64,000 nt of DNA from Xanthostigma xanthostigma (GCA_963575645.1 OY754465.1:45782401-45846400), one strand, 5' to 3'. Positions 1 through 11,987 are shown, counted from the first letter of the stretch. Notes: generated by a model from the letters alone, not told the origin. A program made the numbers and translations.

Positions 1-1
1 G

Positions 2-320
2 GAATGTGACCTCGACGTTGTTGTTAGAATTCCGATGCCAAGGTAAAGTATTATAATGATAAGAAATGTTCGTAGTGGCGATTTTTAATTCTAAACTCGT
101 ATCGTTTATTGTTTTAAGGCGATCTTTATTAGTGATATATGGTGCACCTCGATACAAATGGGAACATTGCGTTCTTCGGGAAGATGTTTCCAAAAGAAGA
201 GTCTGTATTGCTTACAGAGAATTTACTCCTCCATATTTAGAAGGAGGTAAATATGAAAACGAAGGCAGTGAAATTATAGAAAAGGCCAAAGTATTTTGGG
301 ATCACAAAGTCATAGTATGA
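2..320 (+). CDS. ALKBH4-like 2-oxoglutarate/Fe(II) dioxygenase, last two coding exons (partial)
   Basis: This is the 3' end of a gene that starts upstream of the window. Exon A is 2-42 and ends in a phase-2 codon before the donor GTAAAG. The intron is 43-118 (76 bp, ending TTTTAAG). Exon B is 119-320 and ends in TGA. Joined, the reading frame gives VVVRIPMPRRSLLVIYGA followed by RYKWEHCVLREDVSKRRV and CIAYREFTPPYLEGG. The RRSLLV, WEH and RRVCxxxRE pattern is that of the C-terminal part of AlkB-family ALKBH4 proteins; the His of WEH would be the distal iron ligand and the Arg of RRV/YRE would contact 2-oxoglutarate. ALKBH4 is described in other animals as a demethylase acting on actin and possibly on N6-methyladenine in DNA; neither activity can be seen here. 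Family assignment is good; ALKBH4 rather than another AlkB homologue is likely but unproven from this tail. The ATG at 66 lies in the intron and is not a start. Confidence 0.8.
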
Positions 321-1135
321 TTGTAATTTGATAAATTATATGATACTTTTCATCATTCAAAATGTAAATATTATTTAATTGAACTAAACTACTCAACGAA
401 CGTTTAAACCAAGAATCGGAAACAGGCTCACTGCTGTCTGCATCCGGACAACAGAGGGTAGAGAACTGGGCTGCTACTTACAAAGAGAGGGTTTTTAAAA
501 GGGGAAAAAGGTATGTAAAAGCGATAATATTAAATATAATCAAAATATTTTCTCAATTATTCAGCGTTATTTATATATTTTTTGAACTTCATTAATTGTA
601 ATAAGTATTAATAATATTAATATAGTCTGTTCTAATCTATTCGTTCAAAAAATACAAAAAGAGATGGCACCACCTTTATTCTATTGGTTATGTACTAAAC
701 ATTTAATTTTGTTTCTCGTGAACTTCCTCCAGTTATCGAACGATAACTTACTAGAAATCGCTTGTCGACTCATGGTTTAAACTATCGTAAAGTTTATTCT
801 TTGATTTAGTGATGTTTTAGAAATTTTCAGTTGAACAAAGCAAATTTGGTGTTGTTTTTCTTTATTGCTAATATTATGTATTATTAATAAACATGGTAAA
901 TGACAAATATACTAATTTAATTTTAATGAAAAGACTTTCTATAATGCACCATTTATTTTTATATTATATAATTGACACATGAAATAGACCTAAGTACATA
1001 AGAAACCAGAGACTGTAAATAGTCTTCAGTGCTGTTAAGCGTTTACACAAAGGGGCACATGTTATGCATTGTACATCGAACAATACATTTTTTAAATTAT
1101 TGGTTTCTATTATTTCTAATGACTTAAAATATTAA
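321..1135. other. intergenic AT-rich spacer between convergent genes
   Basis: This is the 3' flank shared by the ALKBH4-like gene (+) and the tetraspanin gene (-), which converge. It holds no open frame of note, no recognisable RNA gene and no repeat I could pair. Both transcripts should end in it. Confidence 0.6.
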
Positions 1136-1141
1136 TTTATT
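1136..1141 (-). promoter_or_regulatory. possible polyadenylation signal AATAAA of the tetraspanin gene
   Basis: AATAAA on the - strand begins 5 bases after the tetraspanin stop codon. It is the first canonical signal downstream of the stop. Use of a signal this close would give an unusually short 3' UTR, so a more distal signal may be the main one. Confidence 0.35.
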
Positions 1142-1146
1142 GTACG

Positions 1147-4100
1147 TTAAGCATCGGTTGATGAAGCAGTGTACATGACCGGAGTAGGTCCTTTAACGTC
1201 ACCTCGTGCCAACTGGGTATAATTTGTATCTGCTCCATTGTTGATGAGTTGGTTACGTAATTCCCATCGCCTCATTTCGCGTTCTGTTTTTGCTCTTCTG
1301 ATTGATTTGCCAAGCATACAGGAGAAAACTATGCCCAGAAACTACGAAATTTTAGAAAATAGAAAATGTAATTTCGATATTAGAAAGTAACGTTAATAAT
1401 TATTAGCTTCATTTGTTTTGCCCTTAATTTTCGGGGTACAATTTAATTTTTTTCAATTGTATTTATGATTTTTCACAGTAAATTCTCGAAGGGATAAATA
1501 TTTAAAATGACTTTAATATAATTTGACATTTGTATATTGTTTACAAATTGAACTACTAAATTCGGGTACATTTCACTAAATCATACTTTGCTTTGTTTGA
1601 TATCTACATCTTTATTTTTCAACGTACTATCATAATAAATTCCAAAATTGAGCTTTGACGCCCCCTTGCCAGGCCCGGCCTAAACATAGCGGACTTTTCC
1701 CCGGCGGGCTAGTCCCAACCTTGTAAGTGATCTGTATTACCTAATTTTAATAGGCGTAATATAATGTAGTAACTACAATCTCGTTTGTCTACACACGACA
1801 TACCGGGGCCGATTTTTTTACCCGTCCGGGTCTGTTCCCTGCTAGCTTCATTGATAAAAATATTAATTAATTTTTTTATTAATTTACTTGAAGACTAAAA
1901 TATGCAACTCAAATGCTCTTACCGCAAACTGAGACAGAAGCACTTTTCGTAAAATGTCTGTTTAATTTACAATTAATTTAATCCTTGCAACCTATTATTT
2001 TTTAAATTTACACAAACTTATTTTAAATACAAAATAGTTTAATTTTACCTGTACAAAAGCAATAGTAATTGCTCCTGTGCCTAGCATTATAGCGCTCTGG
2101 TTGATTAGTAAAGACAATCTATTAAGGCATCCATCATTTCTAACAACGCAAGTGCCTGGATACATAAAATTATGATTCATGCAACATGACACAGGAACAA
2201 AAACCAATTTGTTATCGTTGAGCACTTCTAAGGCTGGTCTTTTTCCTACTCCGTAATTTGTCCAGTCATTGAAGTGATGGCGTCCGCAACAGTTCAGCTA
2301 CAATCATTTTCAGTCATATATTTTCAGGCGACATAATTTTTGCATAATTGGGCTTTTGAATGAAATTTTTTTTTGTCATAAATGGAAAGATCGTATATAA
2401 GTTTTATAACAAAACTATTTTTCTTTTTTTTATTTTCGTTATAATTCAAAAGTTATATCAAATTAAAAATAAATTTTTGTACCCAGTTCCGAGAACGTGC
2501 CGACATTTCCCGAACATAATGTGACGTCATAATGTTTTAGTCAATACACGTCATGTAGAAGCCATTGTATGCGTATATACATTTTACCATTATGACGTCA
2601 CAACTGTCAAAAACAATTTTAGTGCGTTTGCAGTCACGTGATTTTTTTAAATATTTTATCAATTTTAAATTGCTTATAATTAATTAAAAAAAAAATTTTT
2701 CAAAGTTTTTCGCATCGATTATCAATATTATTTATAATAAAGTTTTAAAATACAATAAAAAAATCGATAATTATTTTTTTTTCAAAAGCCTAATTGTATT
2801 AGTTATAAATAAACAAAAAAAAAAGGTCTGAGTGACGCAGTAAACATGTGAATTCGTATTCTGAATTTTGGTGTCTGGGTTGTAGGCCGTGGTCCATTGG
2901 TATTTCTACCTGACGTTTCATCTACAACTGCGGTAGACATTATCAAAGGCAGTGTGACCGTGGGCGAAACGTTATCCTCGGCGGCTCACAGGTAAGTGTG
3001 TCAATGACAGTTGTTCTCTCTTCATTTATGCTGGTGTCCAGGTTTAACTTAGGTTAACCTAAATAAAAACCTGAACACTGCGAAAACCATTGAGTGGAAC
3101 TACCAACCACAGAAGCACTAACTACGACCGAGCAGAGAACAGTAGCATGCTGAGCTTAAAAGAAGGGAGAACACCAGTTATCGCCAAGGTGGACACTTCG
3201 CTTGCTGCCACAGCGCCTTTGAACATATCTACCGCAGTTGCAGATGAAACGTTAGGTAGAAATACCAATGAGTCACGACCTAGAAAATCGGAAACCAAGA
3301 AGATGAAACAACGCCTACAAATTTGTCTATATATTCTATACCAGCCATTCTCAAAGTGTGCTCCGCGAAACCCTAGGGTTCCGTGAAACCCCTGTGGGGG
3401 CTCCGTAAGAATTTAGAAAAATATTAAAAAAGAATATTGCGTATAATATTTTTTAATATTATGCTATACGCACGCCGACAAAAGAGGCAGTGCGAGCTGA
3501 TCAGCCAGCAAGAAAACAACATTCATGCCTATTTAAAAGAAAATTTTAAAGAACATTTTGATTTCGTATACTGGAATAGTTAATAAAATTATTATAATTT
3601 AATGTTTGAATGTGTTAACATTAATTATTTTCATTAAAAAAAAAAAAAAACAATACCGCCCTTTAGATTTTTTTTAATAAGTTAGTAACTGTTACATTGT
3701 ACCTACTCGTATTATGCTTATTAATAAAGAATGCACATAAAGATATTTTTGTTTTATTGGAGGGTTCCGTCAAGTATTTCGCTTTCCAAAAGGGTTCCGT
3801 CACCAAAAAAGATTGAGAACCGCTGTTCTATACATAAGTATGAAAGGAATTATCGGTAGGTGTTTGTCTGTATCGTAGAGCTGTAAAAGTAACGAGAAAT
3901 TGTGTACCCGTATGCATTCATTACTTAAAGAACCAGTACCCGTTACTTTCGTATCGTTACGTTACTCGTTACTTTTCATACAACATACAATCGTGTACTA
4001 ACAGCATCAAGTATGTACCATCGCATCGAGGCGCGTCCCATAGGTGATACGGTATGACTTCGTTCGTATACATATAACCGCATCAAACGAGTCGAACTGA

Positions 4101-7100
4101 CATGGATACGACAAATGCGAGTAACGAAATGAATTTGTAAGTAACGATTCGTTACTTCGAGTCAGACGATGTACCCGTTACTCAGTAACGAATACATACG
4201 GTTTGTTATCGGCTAATCTCAAGAAGTACCGAATGGATTTGAATGTATTTGTTACTTTTGAATATAATAAATACAGGTGTAGCTTAAATAATTACCCTTT
4301 CCTGTAAAAAGTCGACGGCTTCTGCTGATTCGTTATTGTTCTTGTAACTGTACATGACATTATCCATTTTGACAGATATTACGCCTGTCAAATCATCTTG
4401 GAGACAGTATGCTGCTATTGCGGCAGAAAATTCCAATACTAAAACAAGTCCTAGTAGTCCTGAAAACTGAAATAAAACAATAAAGTAGTTGTCAGGGCCA
4501 TGCGAAGGGAGTGAGGGCTGAAACCAATTCAAATAAAATATCCTGACCACGATGTTCCCTTCTAACTGCCCCAATAGTGGTTGTAAAGTTTATAGCGAGC
4601 TTATGAAAAAAATCGAAACTAAAACTGGTCAGCTAATACAAAAGTCAGAATCAATATTGCGACCATAAAGACGTTAAATACTTGCCAATAATATTAGCAT
4701 TATCGTTGCTCTGAATGTTTTTGCAACACGAGCGCACTAAGAAGGACGACCGAGGGGTCCCCAAGTTTTGATATATTAATGTCGTTTTGATATACATTTT
4801 GTAAAGAATTGTTCACAACGAAATTTTCATGTGCAATCTACATATTCGAATATCAATATTTTGTAAATCAATATTACGCTTTATATTGGAAAGGTTACTG
4901 TAACTTTTTCAATTGTAATCTTTTATTTAATTTTGATCGTCCTCGTATAAAGTTTGTATGTGCGGCTTTGTTTTGAGATCAAATAATATACAAAAAAAAA
5001 GATCTTGGAGATACGAAATGGCTAAAAATGTTTTTTCTTTTATAATTTGCGCTTCAACATTTCAAACTTACCAGCATTATGATGAACGTGCTTTCTTTGA
5101 TAGCTCCGACAAAACCGAACATCGAGATAACAAGAATAATGAAGCCGATTGCAATAAGTAATGCCGCAGGTGAAAAGAATTTGTCTTCAAGGAATATTTC
5201 AAAGTTGCTGTAGAATGCGTAAATTGTCGTGCCCACTGAGATCACAAGCAAGGCTGTCAACTGAAAAATTTAAATACACAGTTATTGCTGAAATTGAAAT
5301 TTTAGTGGAACACCCCCCCCAAGAGATCCAGGTGCCTGACGTTGCCCCCTCTCATGAGATTGCCGAAAAAGTTAGTACAATCGATTTTGTTTAAGAAAAA
5401 ACGTATAAGCCTCACCCACATAAGTTCACGGGGAAAGTGAAACTTTTTTAGAGAATATGAACTCGTTTCATTTATGTGCTATCCGTTTTGAGTTATAATA
5501 CGCGCCACGAATCTAAAAGGCTCGGAAATTAGATGCGAATGCGGGCATGCGCTTGTACAGTCTGTTGAAAAACTTCAAACTCGTAACTCAACAAAACTAA
5601 AATAGCAATAACAACTTGACAATAGCATACTCGACTGTACTTTAAAGCAGGAAAGCGACAAGTGACAAAGGCAACGAGCGATCACGGCCAATAACCGACG
5701 AGCGCACGTTCCGTGCAGGTAGCTGGGAGGTGGTGGGAGTATCAACGGCTCTAAAATGCGCCTTTGCGACGCTGTTTGTGACTAACTTCCGAACCTTTTA
5801 GATCCAAGGTTTCTTTTTAATTTTTCCGCCCTTGAATCATTTCCCCCATTAATTTTGCGTTACCAAGGTTGCTCTTATATTTCGTCGCCGGTCACCGTTG
5901 AATCATTTCCTCTTTAAAAAAAAAACTAGATGTGTGTACATTTCACGCAACTGAAGTGAAACTTCATATGGGTAAACAGAATTGTAACCAAGTAAACACT
6001 GAACAGAAAAAGGTGTGCTGATCGAGTTTCCTCTTTAACGTATTCGTACCTATCCACCAACAAAAATTTCTCTTCAACAAGGATATCGAACCAAAATCAG
6101 TGTTCCTTATAAATCCCTGGACCCCATCATTTCTCTAAATCCCCTTCGAACCAAAATTGTGAAGGTAGTTTTTTACATTGTTAGATAGATATTTATTTCG
6201 CAGCAGTGACGATAACTGTTTTTTCACTATTACCTGCTATAAAAATCTGATAATTATTAATATTTAAATAAATAAAATTATCGACCAATTTTTTCAGACT
6301 GTATATTGGCAAAAAATAATAAAATTATAACTAAACAAATGACGTCATTTATTGAATTATAATTTTTTGTCAATATAATTACAGTCTGAAAAAATCGTTC
6401 GATAAATTATTTTATTTACTTATTTGAAGACTGCTATTCAGACGTTAATCTAAGATTTGAGTATTAATATTTAAGTCCAGAAAGAAATTAAAGCAGTTTA
6501 AAGTCAGTTATTTTAAGTCTGATGAATAAATTAACCCTTAAATTCACATTGTAGGATGCAGCCTACATAATATTATAATGGCTTAATATCATGCGCATTT
6601 GCCTTAAAAAAAATTACTATAGTGTAGACTGCATCCTACAGAGACAAAATGGAGAATTAAACGGACTGAAACTTCAAAATATTTAACTGTATTTCCAGTA
6701 ATATAAATAAAAAATCATGCATTTAAGGGTTAAATAGAGAAAAGAGGAAAATTAACCATAAAAAAATGCAAAAATAAGTACTGGCCCATGGGGGGATCGA
6801 ACCCGCGACCTTCGCGTTATTAGCACGACGCTCTAACCAACTGAGCTAATGGGCCGGTTGCTCTATCGCTGTTTATACTGCTATAGTACATGAACACACT
6901 TTCATGTAGTAAAGTTTTAACATTTTATTTGAGAAAAACTGAAAATAGGTGTTAATTTCTATAACGTATTTTAGAACAAAAATTAAGGATCTGTTTTCCA
7001 AAACTATTTTTTTGTAATTTTTTTAATTATTTGAATATATAATGTAGAGATATCAGCTGAAAATGTTCTGTACCTGCATAAGCCTTATCACTTATCGGTT

Positions 7101-7898
7101 CAATAGTACACTATAGAAATGAAATTGATTATAATTTTATTGTCTGATCTACGAAATTAAAAAACGCGTAGGCAATACATTTTCTAAATTAAGATGTAAT
7201 AAAAAGTATTCAATTTTGTTAAATTATGGCCATTAATTATTAACATTGGGAAGTTATTGTAATGAGTTGAAAACTCGAAATAAAATTTTTCATTAAATTT
7301 TTATATTTCTATATCACTTAACTATTTTTGAAAAGAAGTGCGTGTTTGTGTATGTACCTACGTATATGTGGTCAATGGTCATTATTTAGTTCTAGTTCGA
7401 AATCCCGAGATTAAAAAATGATATACTATACGTTAGGGTGCCAATCGACGCGCAAATAATTAAAAGAATTTTCTTTCAAGATCGGTCCAGTAATTCTTAT
7501 TGTTTAAACAAAAGACTGCAAAACAAATGAATTTTATACGAAACCTCCCGAATAAAATATGTCATTGGCTTTGCTAGCGTGCCGATTGAAGCGTATTAAA
7601 ATTTAACAGTATAAAAAAATGTTATCAAAATTGGCTCAACGTTTTTAAATGTGTTTTATAGAATAAAAAAAAAGATTTTTCCGTTCTAATCTGTTAAGAT
7701 CATTCGAGTATTTGGTCGTGTGGACCTCAAAGGTCCTAATAAACGACCCGCCTCAAGGCTTGTTTTAAAATACTTATTTCTGAAGATATCATTAAAAAAT
7801 AATAATACGAAACTACTTACAATGAACAAAAAGTTCGATATACACAATAGATATTTGATGCATGTTATTCCGATCGGTTGTTCTTGCGTCAGCGCCAT
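1147..7898 (-). CDS. tetraspanin, complete five-exon gene
   Basis: Coding exons in transcript order are 7821-7898, 5072-5260, 4296-4466, 2049-2297 and 1147-1341. All join in frame at codon boundaries with GT donors and AG acceptors, giving 293 residues beginning MALTQEQPIG. This start is preferred over an in-frame ATG 18 codons upstream because tetraspanins have short N-termini. Four membrane segments lie near residues 12-37, 57-79, 84-109 and 213-240. The large extracellular loop has the family signature: LNCCG at 147-151, VPVSCC ending at 185, C196 and DGC ending at C203, six cysteines in all for three disulfides. N134 (NES) is a glycosylation sequon. The cytoplasmic tail contains YTQL at 270-273, a Yxx-phi sorting motif. 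Tetraspanins organise membrane microdomains and partner with integrins and receptors; the partner here is unknown. Which insect tetraspanin this is cannot be settled by eye. Introns are long (0.7-2.6 kb) and contain mobile elements and a tRNA gene. Confidence 0.93.
2866..3300. repeat. dispersed repeat with two facing GAAACGTY boxes
   Basis: Inside tetraspanin intron 3. The left part carries TGGTATTTCTACCTGACGTT with a CTACAACTGCGGTAG stem. The right part carries the inverted version: CTACCGCAGTTG, GATGAAACGTTAGG, then TAGAAATACCAATGAG. The facing boxes resemble Penelope-type terminal repeats, but no protein remnant supports that. The open frame at 3090-3386 runs across the repeat and into the next element, so I do not treat it as a gene. 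Confidence 0.45.
3342..3825. mobile_element. hAT-type non-autonomous element with 8-bp target duplication
   Basis: Ends are CAGCCATTCTCAAAG and the inverse of TTGAGAACCGCTG, an imperfect terminal inverted repeat of the CAGNGGTTCTCAA type. It is flanked on both sides by TTCTATAC (3334-3341 and 3826-3833), a perfect 8-bp target duplication typical of hAT transposases. Internal sequence repeats the phrase GGGTTCCGT. 484 bp, no transposase; lies in a tetraspanin intron. Confidence 0.85.
3876..4260. repeat. GTAACG-rich dispersed repeat, possible hAT-type remnant
   Basis: The stretch is dense in GTAACG/CGTTAC words in both orientations and begins TAGAGCTGTAAAAGTAACG. The right end is less clear and I could not define a target duplication. 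Confidence 0.3.
5511..5803. mobile_element. inverted-repeat (MITE-like) element in tetraspanin intron 1/exon 2 flank
   Basis: The left end ATCTAAAAGGCTCGGAAATT is mirrored at the right by CTAACTTCCGAACCTTTTAGAT, an imperfect inverted repeat of about 22 bp. No coding capacity. No convincing target duplication was found, so the family is unassigned. Confidence 0.5.
6268..6461. mobile_element. Penelope-like terminal-repeat fragment, palindromic and internally collapsed
   Basis: The two arms share the terminal sequence of the copies at 35215 and 58939 (AATAAAATTGTCGACCAATT-like left end, AGACGTTAATC near the right end). The arms meet at ATGACGTCAT, where the longer palindrome at 35215 has about 110 bp more. 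Flanking TATTAATATTTAA is repeated at 6255-6267 and 6462-6474, a 13-bp target duplication. No coding capacity remains. Confidence 0.75.
6782..6855 (-). tRNA. tRNA-Ile, anticodon AAU
   Basis: A 74-nt cloverleaf can be folded. The acceptor stem GGCCCAT pairs with ATGGGCC, with discriminator A. The D arm is GCTCAGTTGGTTAGAGC. The anticodon stem TCGTG/CGCGA encloses loop CTAATAA, anticodon AAT. The T arm is GCGGGTTCGATCCCCCC with one C-C mismatch. A box and B box (GGTTCGATCC) are intact, so an internal pol III promoter is present. No intron and no encoded CCA, as usual for eukaryotes. It lies inside intron 1 of the tetraspanin gene on the same strand. Confidence 0.93.
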
Positions 7899-8471
7899 TT
7901 TTGTATTTATTTTCAAAACACGTATATTATATAACAATAATTTAGTTACCACAACGTTACATCAAATTGCGTTTTTGTAAAATGAAACACTGTTAACTTT
8001 GATATATTAAAACCATTAATAATATCACACTATCCTATCACTTCGTGATAAACTGATAACTGAGTGATAAGGTGACGAAAAACCGCAGTATAGAATACTC
8101 CCAGGTGAGGCACTTGATAACGGAATGATAAAATGTACTTTTTTGTTGCGTTTTACAGTTTATTGGTACGTATAATGCACAACTGCGACTATGAATCACA
8201 CCTGACACAATCACAAACTGTGTTTTTTATAGATTACAGTTACAAATGTCTATCCGTATTGTGTACTGTGTAGCGCAAATTAAGCAAACATATTATTATT
8301 ACACTTTAGTATTGTTGGTGTTGTGTTGTCATTTACATTACTGTGCAAATGAAAATGAGTACAGTTGCGACTGAACAAAAAGAAAACCTATTGTGTACAA
8401 ATATAATATGTATAATATCCAATAATATAGAGATTACAATTATTTACGTATAATATTATGATAATAGGTTT
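7899..8471. promoter_or_regulatory. 5' flank of the tetraspanin gene
   Basis: This is the upstream side of the tetraspanin start codon, so 5' UTR and promoter should lie here or further right. I see no TATA box or initiator that stands out, and no other feature. A short repeated motif (CACTATCCTATCACTTCGTGATAAACTGATAAC) contains small inverted words of no assigned function. Confidence 0.3.
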
Positions 8472-8627
8472 GTTCCAAGTAGTAGAGAACGGTAACAGAA
8501 CCGTCATAGTTTTGTTACTGTGCAAGACTGTCTTGCACACTAGCTCAAAAATCTATATAAACAGTTTCGTTTTAGCTAGTGCGCAAGACGGTGACAGTTT
8601 AGTTACCGTTTTCTGACTGCTTGGAAC
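8472..8627. mobile_element. palindromic MITE, left part
   Basis: Ends GTTCCAAG and CTTGGAAC are inverted, and the arms continue as inverted copies through AGAACGGTAAC, GTGCAAGAC and the central CTAGCT words. A related palindrome continues at 9354-9480 on the other side of the inserted hAT-type element. Non-coding; family unassigned. Confidence 0.6.
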
Positions 8628-9353
8628 TAGTGTCCGACCGAAACTAGTTTTACGGCCGAAACCGAAACCGAAACCGAATTTCGGCCTCAGTCTCAGTTTC
8701 GGCCGTGGGAAAAATAAAGTAAACATTATCATTTATCATAATCAGCCTTTATTATTTTTTTTTTAATTTTTAAATTAATCACATATTAATCATTCAGCCT
8801 ATGATATTTTTACTAGTCATTAACTTATCATATCATATTATTACCCCCCTTATTTCAAAAACACAAATAAATATACTTTTTTAAATATTATGAAATAAAA
8901 TAAAAGCTCCAAAACACAATTATTTTTTAATAAAAAGTATTTACCTAATAGTAGGTACACACAATAAAAAAAGGAAACACTCTTTCATCTTAAAAACAAA
9001 ATTATTCCTTCTAAATTTTGGTCATTTTGTATGGTACACTTGTTAATGAACTACAATAAAGTTAAAATTAATAAGTACCTACCTACAAAATACAACTAAA
9101 TAAATATTTTTGATGCAAATAATAGGTATCAAAATAAAAAAGTTTTCTTTCAAACTACAAAAAAAAAAAAAACGCGGAGCGCGCAGGCATTAAAGACACT
9201 TCGTCGCTCGCAGCTGCACCGCATTTCAGCGCGAAACCTCCCGGTTTCGGCCGTAGTTTCGGCCGGATGGGCAGCCGAAACCGAAACTAAGCCGAAACCA
9301 GTTTTTTGGCCGAAAGTGGCCGAAACCGAAACCGAAATTTCGGTCGGAGACTA
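8628..9353. mobile_element. hAT-type element with GAAACC-rich ends, nested in a MITE
   Basis: Terminal inverted repeats are TAGTGTCCGACCGAAA at the left and TAGTCTCCGACCGAAA on the opposite strand at the right. An exact 8-bp target duplication CTTGGAAC flanks it (8620-8627 and 9354-9361). Each end carries tandem GAAACC/GGCCGAAAC words, while the middle is AT-rich. 726 bp, no transposase. It landed in the palindromic MITE around it. Confidence 0.85.
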
Positions 9354-9480
9354 CTTGGAACATAACTTACTATAATATGGTTTTTAAATGCTTTTATTTA
9401 GCTTGGCCAAGCTAACTAAAAGCGTTTAAAAACCATTTATTATAGTTACGTTCCAAGCAGTCAGAGAACGGTAACTAAAC
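9354..9480. mobile_element. palindromic MITE, right part
   Basis: Long inverted arms centre on GCTTGGCCAAGC near 9412: the arm ending ATGGTTTTTAAATGCTTTTA is mirrored by GCGTTTAAAAACCATTTATT. The right end GTTCCAAGCAGTCAGAGAAC matches the inverted end of the left part, so two related copies sit side by side. Confidence 0.55.
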
Positions 9481-9848
9481 CGTTTCTTTGTTTCAAATCT
9501 TGGGACAGCTTTTTTAATTACTGCCCGTTATCCGATTGAGTTCAAATTTTGCATAGATATGTAGTTCCGATGACACTACAATATTATAATAACTAACTGA
9601 CCGTTCCGGTTTTAGTCCGGTTGCAAATCACACTTTTAATAAAGCATACTAAAAATTTAAAAATAAAAAGAGGTAAAAAAACTTTTAAGTTAAACGCTTT
9701 TATTGTACAATTGATAATGTAAGTACTAAAAACTAAAAAAGAGAAATTAATATATTGGTGTGCATGATCTATAAATGAATTTATGTGAACTGTCTTGAAA
9801 AAAAATTTAAAAATCTACGAATGGTACAAGAAAAATTTTAATAGAGTT

Positions 9849-10727
9849 TAGCGATGTAACGAATATTCGCACATTTTTTGACATTCGCATCGCATTCGAA
9901 AAATTCAGGCAAATATTAATACAACAGAAAAATATTTTTTTTAAACGTGAAAATAATATTAAATGAACATAGATACTAATTTCTTAGCATTTTTCAGTTT
10001 TAGTTTTACTTGCTCCTTTTTTAAAAAATGACATACATTTTTGCGCTAAGGTATAATATCTTGCAATTATATCTTTTATCAACCCTTACTTTAACGTTAG
10101 GTCATAAAGCTTTAGACTTATGCTAGGTTACAGAAAGGACTGTCAAAAAACCTGATTTGACAATGACCTTAGATTGTTAACATATACCATATTTCTCCAT
10201 ATGAAAAACATAGTAGAATTTTAAATCGATCCTTGTTCGAAAAATAATTAATTAATTGATCGATTAAATCAACATTTTTCTTAAACTGTGTATACATGTA
10301 TTTAGCATCGTTTTGTTATAATTTCCACTTCGAAATAACGTTTTTCTACGCATTTTTATCAAAATTTAGCTTGAAAAACCCGGTCTTTTTGTATGTAGAA
10401 CAACAATTCATTTTTATGTGTGTACAATCTAATGTTCTTGATGACAGGGAGTTTAAACACGAAACTGTCATTATATGATCACAATATAATTGTCAGATCA
10501 ATTTTTTTGACGATCCTTTTTGCAACCCTGCATTAGTATTATTAATCAACCTAGTACCCAGAACTACTACACATGTGTGCGTGAGACTTGTGCAGCTAAT
10601 CAGCTGTCAAATTTTAACCTTGGACAAAACACGCCAGGTTTGAAAATTGAATATTCGCATTCGCGAATATCGGCGACAGATATTCACTTTCGCATTCGCA
10701 AATGTCTAAAAATTCGTTACATCACTA
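9849..10727. mobile_element. probable hAT-type element rich in ATTCGC words
   Basis: Left end TAGCGATGTAACGAAT and right end ATTCGTTACATCACTA are inverted copies. Subterminal ATTCGC/GCGAAT words recur at both ends. Flanks ATAGAGTT and ATAGATAT are a partly matching candidate 8-bp duplication. 879 bp without a transposase; the short open frames inside are not convincing. Confidence 0.6.
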
Positions 10728-11987
10728 ATAGATATTATAAATGCGTGTGGAAATGGCAGAATGAAAAACCTGCATATTAATGCTCCTCCTTGAAAACTGT
10801 GTAAATTTCATTTGCAAACTTCGTGTACAATGAAAAGAAAAATGTATAAGGGAAGGTATATACTTGAAAAAAAATATTATTTTATTTTCGTTTTAAAATA
10901 AATTGTTTTTTGTAAATTATTAAATTGTTTCATAACTTTTCGACAAATCTGATGGAAAATTTGCATTTTTTTTAATAAACAAATTTTCTTCTATTTATTA
11001 TTCATTGTATGGGAGGTAGGAGTTTGAGCTTGTAACCCTTCCCGGTGTTTCATTTGATTGGAGAATTGACGAAATCTACTGTGTGCCCAACCAAAGAACG
11101 TCTGTTCGGAAGAGGAGTGAAACTGCTAGAATCCTGCGAAACCATAGGCGGAGAAGATGTTCTCGCGTAGTGCTTTATGCGATTATCGACAATTCATTAT
11201 AAATATACCTACTTGAAAATAACTCTAAAACTTTTGATTGTCAGACTTAAATAGTTAACGCGTCCGACTGCAAACATAGTTTTACTGAATGTTATTGGAT
11301 TCAGTTGTATAATTGAAACTATCGATTGGTTCACCAGACTTACTGAATTATAACTTATCGATAAAGTTAACTTTAAGCCAATCGTTGGCATTTTTGAAGT
11401 AAAACTACTTTTGGCACGATAGGGTAATATCGATTCATGAGATTGAAAGTGTAAAGAAACGTTGCAATGCACGTATACCGTAGGTATACTATAAGAAACG
11501 CCTATGCAGCATTACGCAATAGTGGATGAGAGATACAGTGGCTGCCTCGTACGGAATATTTTCTCTTTAATTTTGCGTAACCAAGGTTTTTTCCTTATAT
11601 TTCCCCGCCGTTGAATCATGTCTCCTTTAACGTTCAGAAAATTTCATACAGAAGTGTCATTTCAAAAAACTAAAATCATTATCTTGATAATCTGTTCTTT
11701 TGGAATTTTATGCTGACAGTGAGCATGCACAAAATTTATTAATGAATCTATATAGTTTCATGATAAATGACTATTCTTGAAATTGAGAGAAATCTCATCA
11801 ACGTAAGTGACATTGGAAACAAAACTATTTTAATTTTCAACCATGTGCAGTGGGCTGCAACCAATACGACATAGCATTTAACATTGTCACTTTTCATTTA
11901 CGAGTGTCAAGGTTGCTTTTATACAACTGGGGATTCGCTTAATATTTAAAGGATCCTGTGTATGGTACGCATTTATGCTTGTACAGT
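10728..11987. other. no gene recognised; one short shared repeat
   Basis: AT-rich sequence with no credible gene. Bases 11555-11625 (AATTTTGCGTAACCAAGG, CCGTTGAATCATG) resemble 5830-5925, so this is a short dispersed repeat of unknown class. Confidence 0.4.

Noticed and set aside
3090..3386. 98-codon + strand frame
   Set aside because: It starts inside one repeat and ends inside the hAT-type element at 3342, and has no domain signature.
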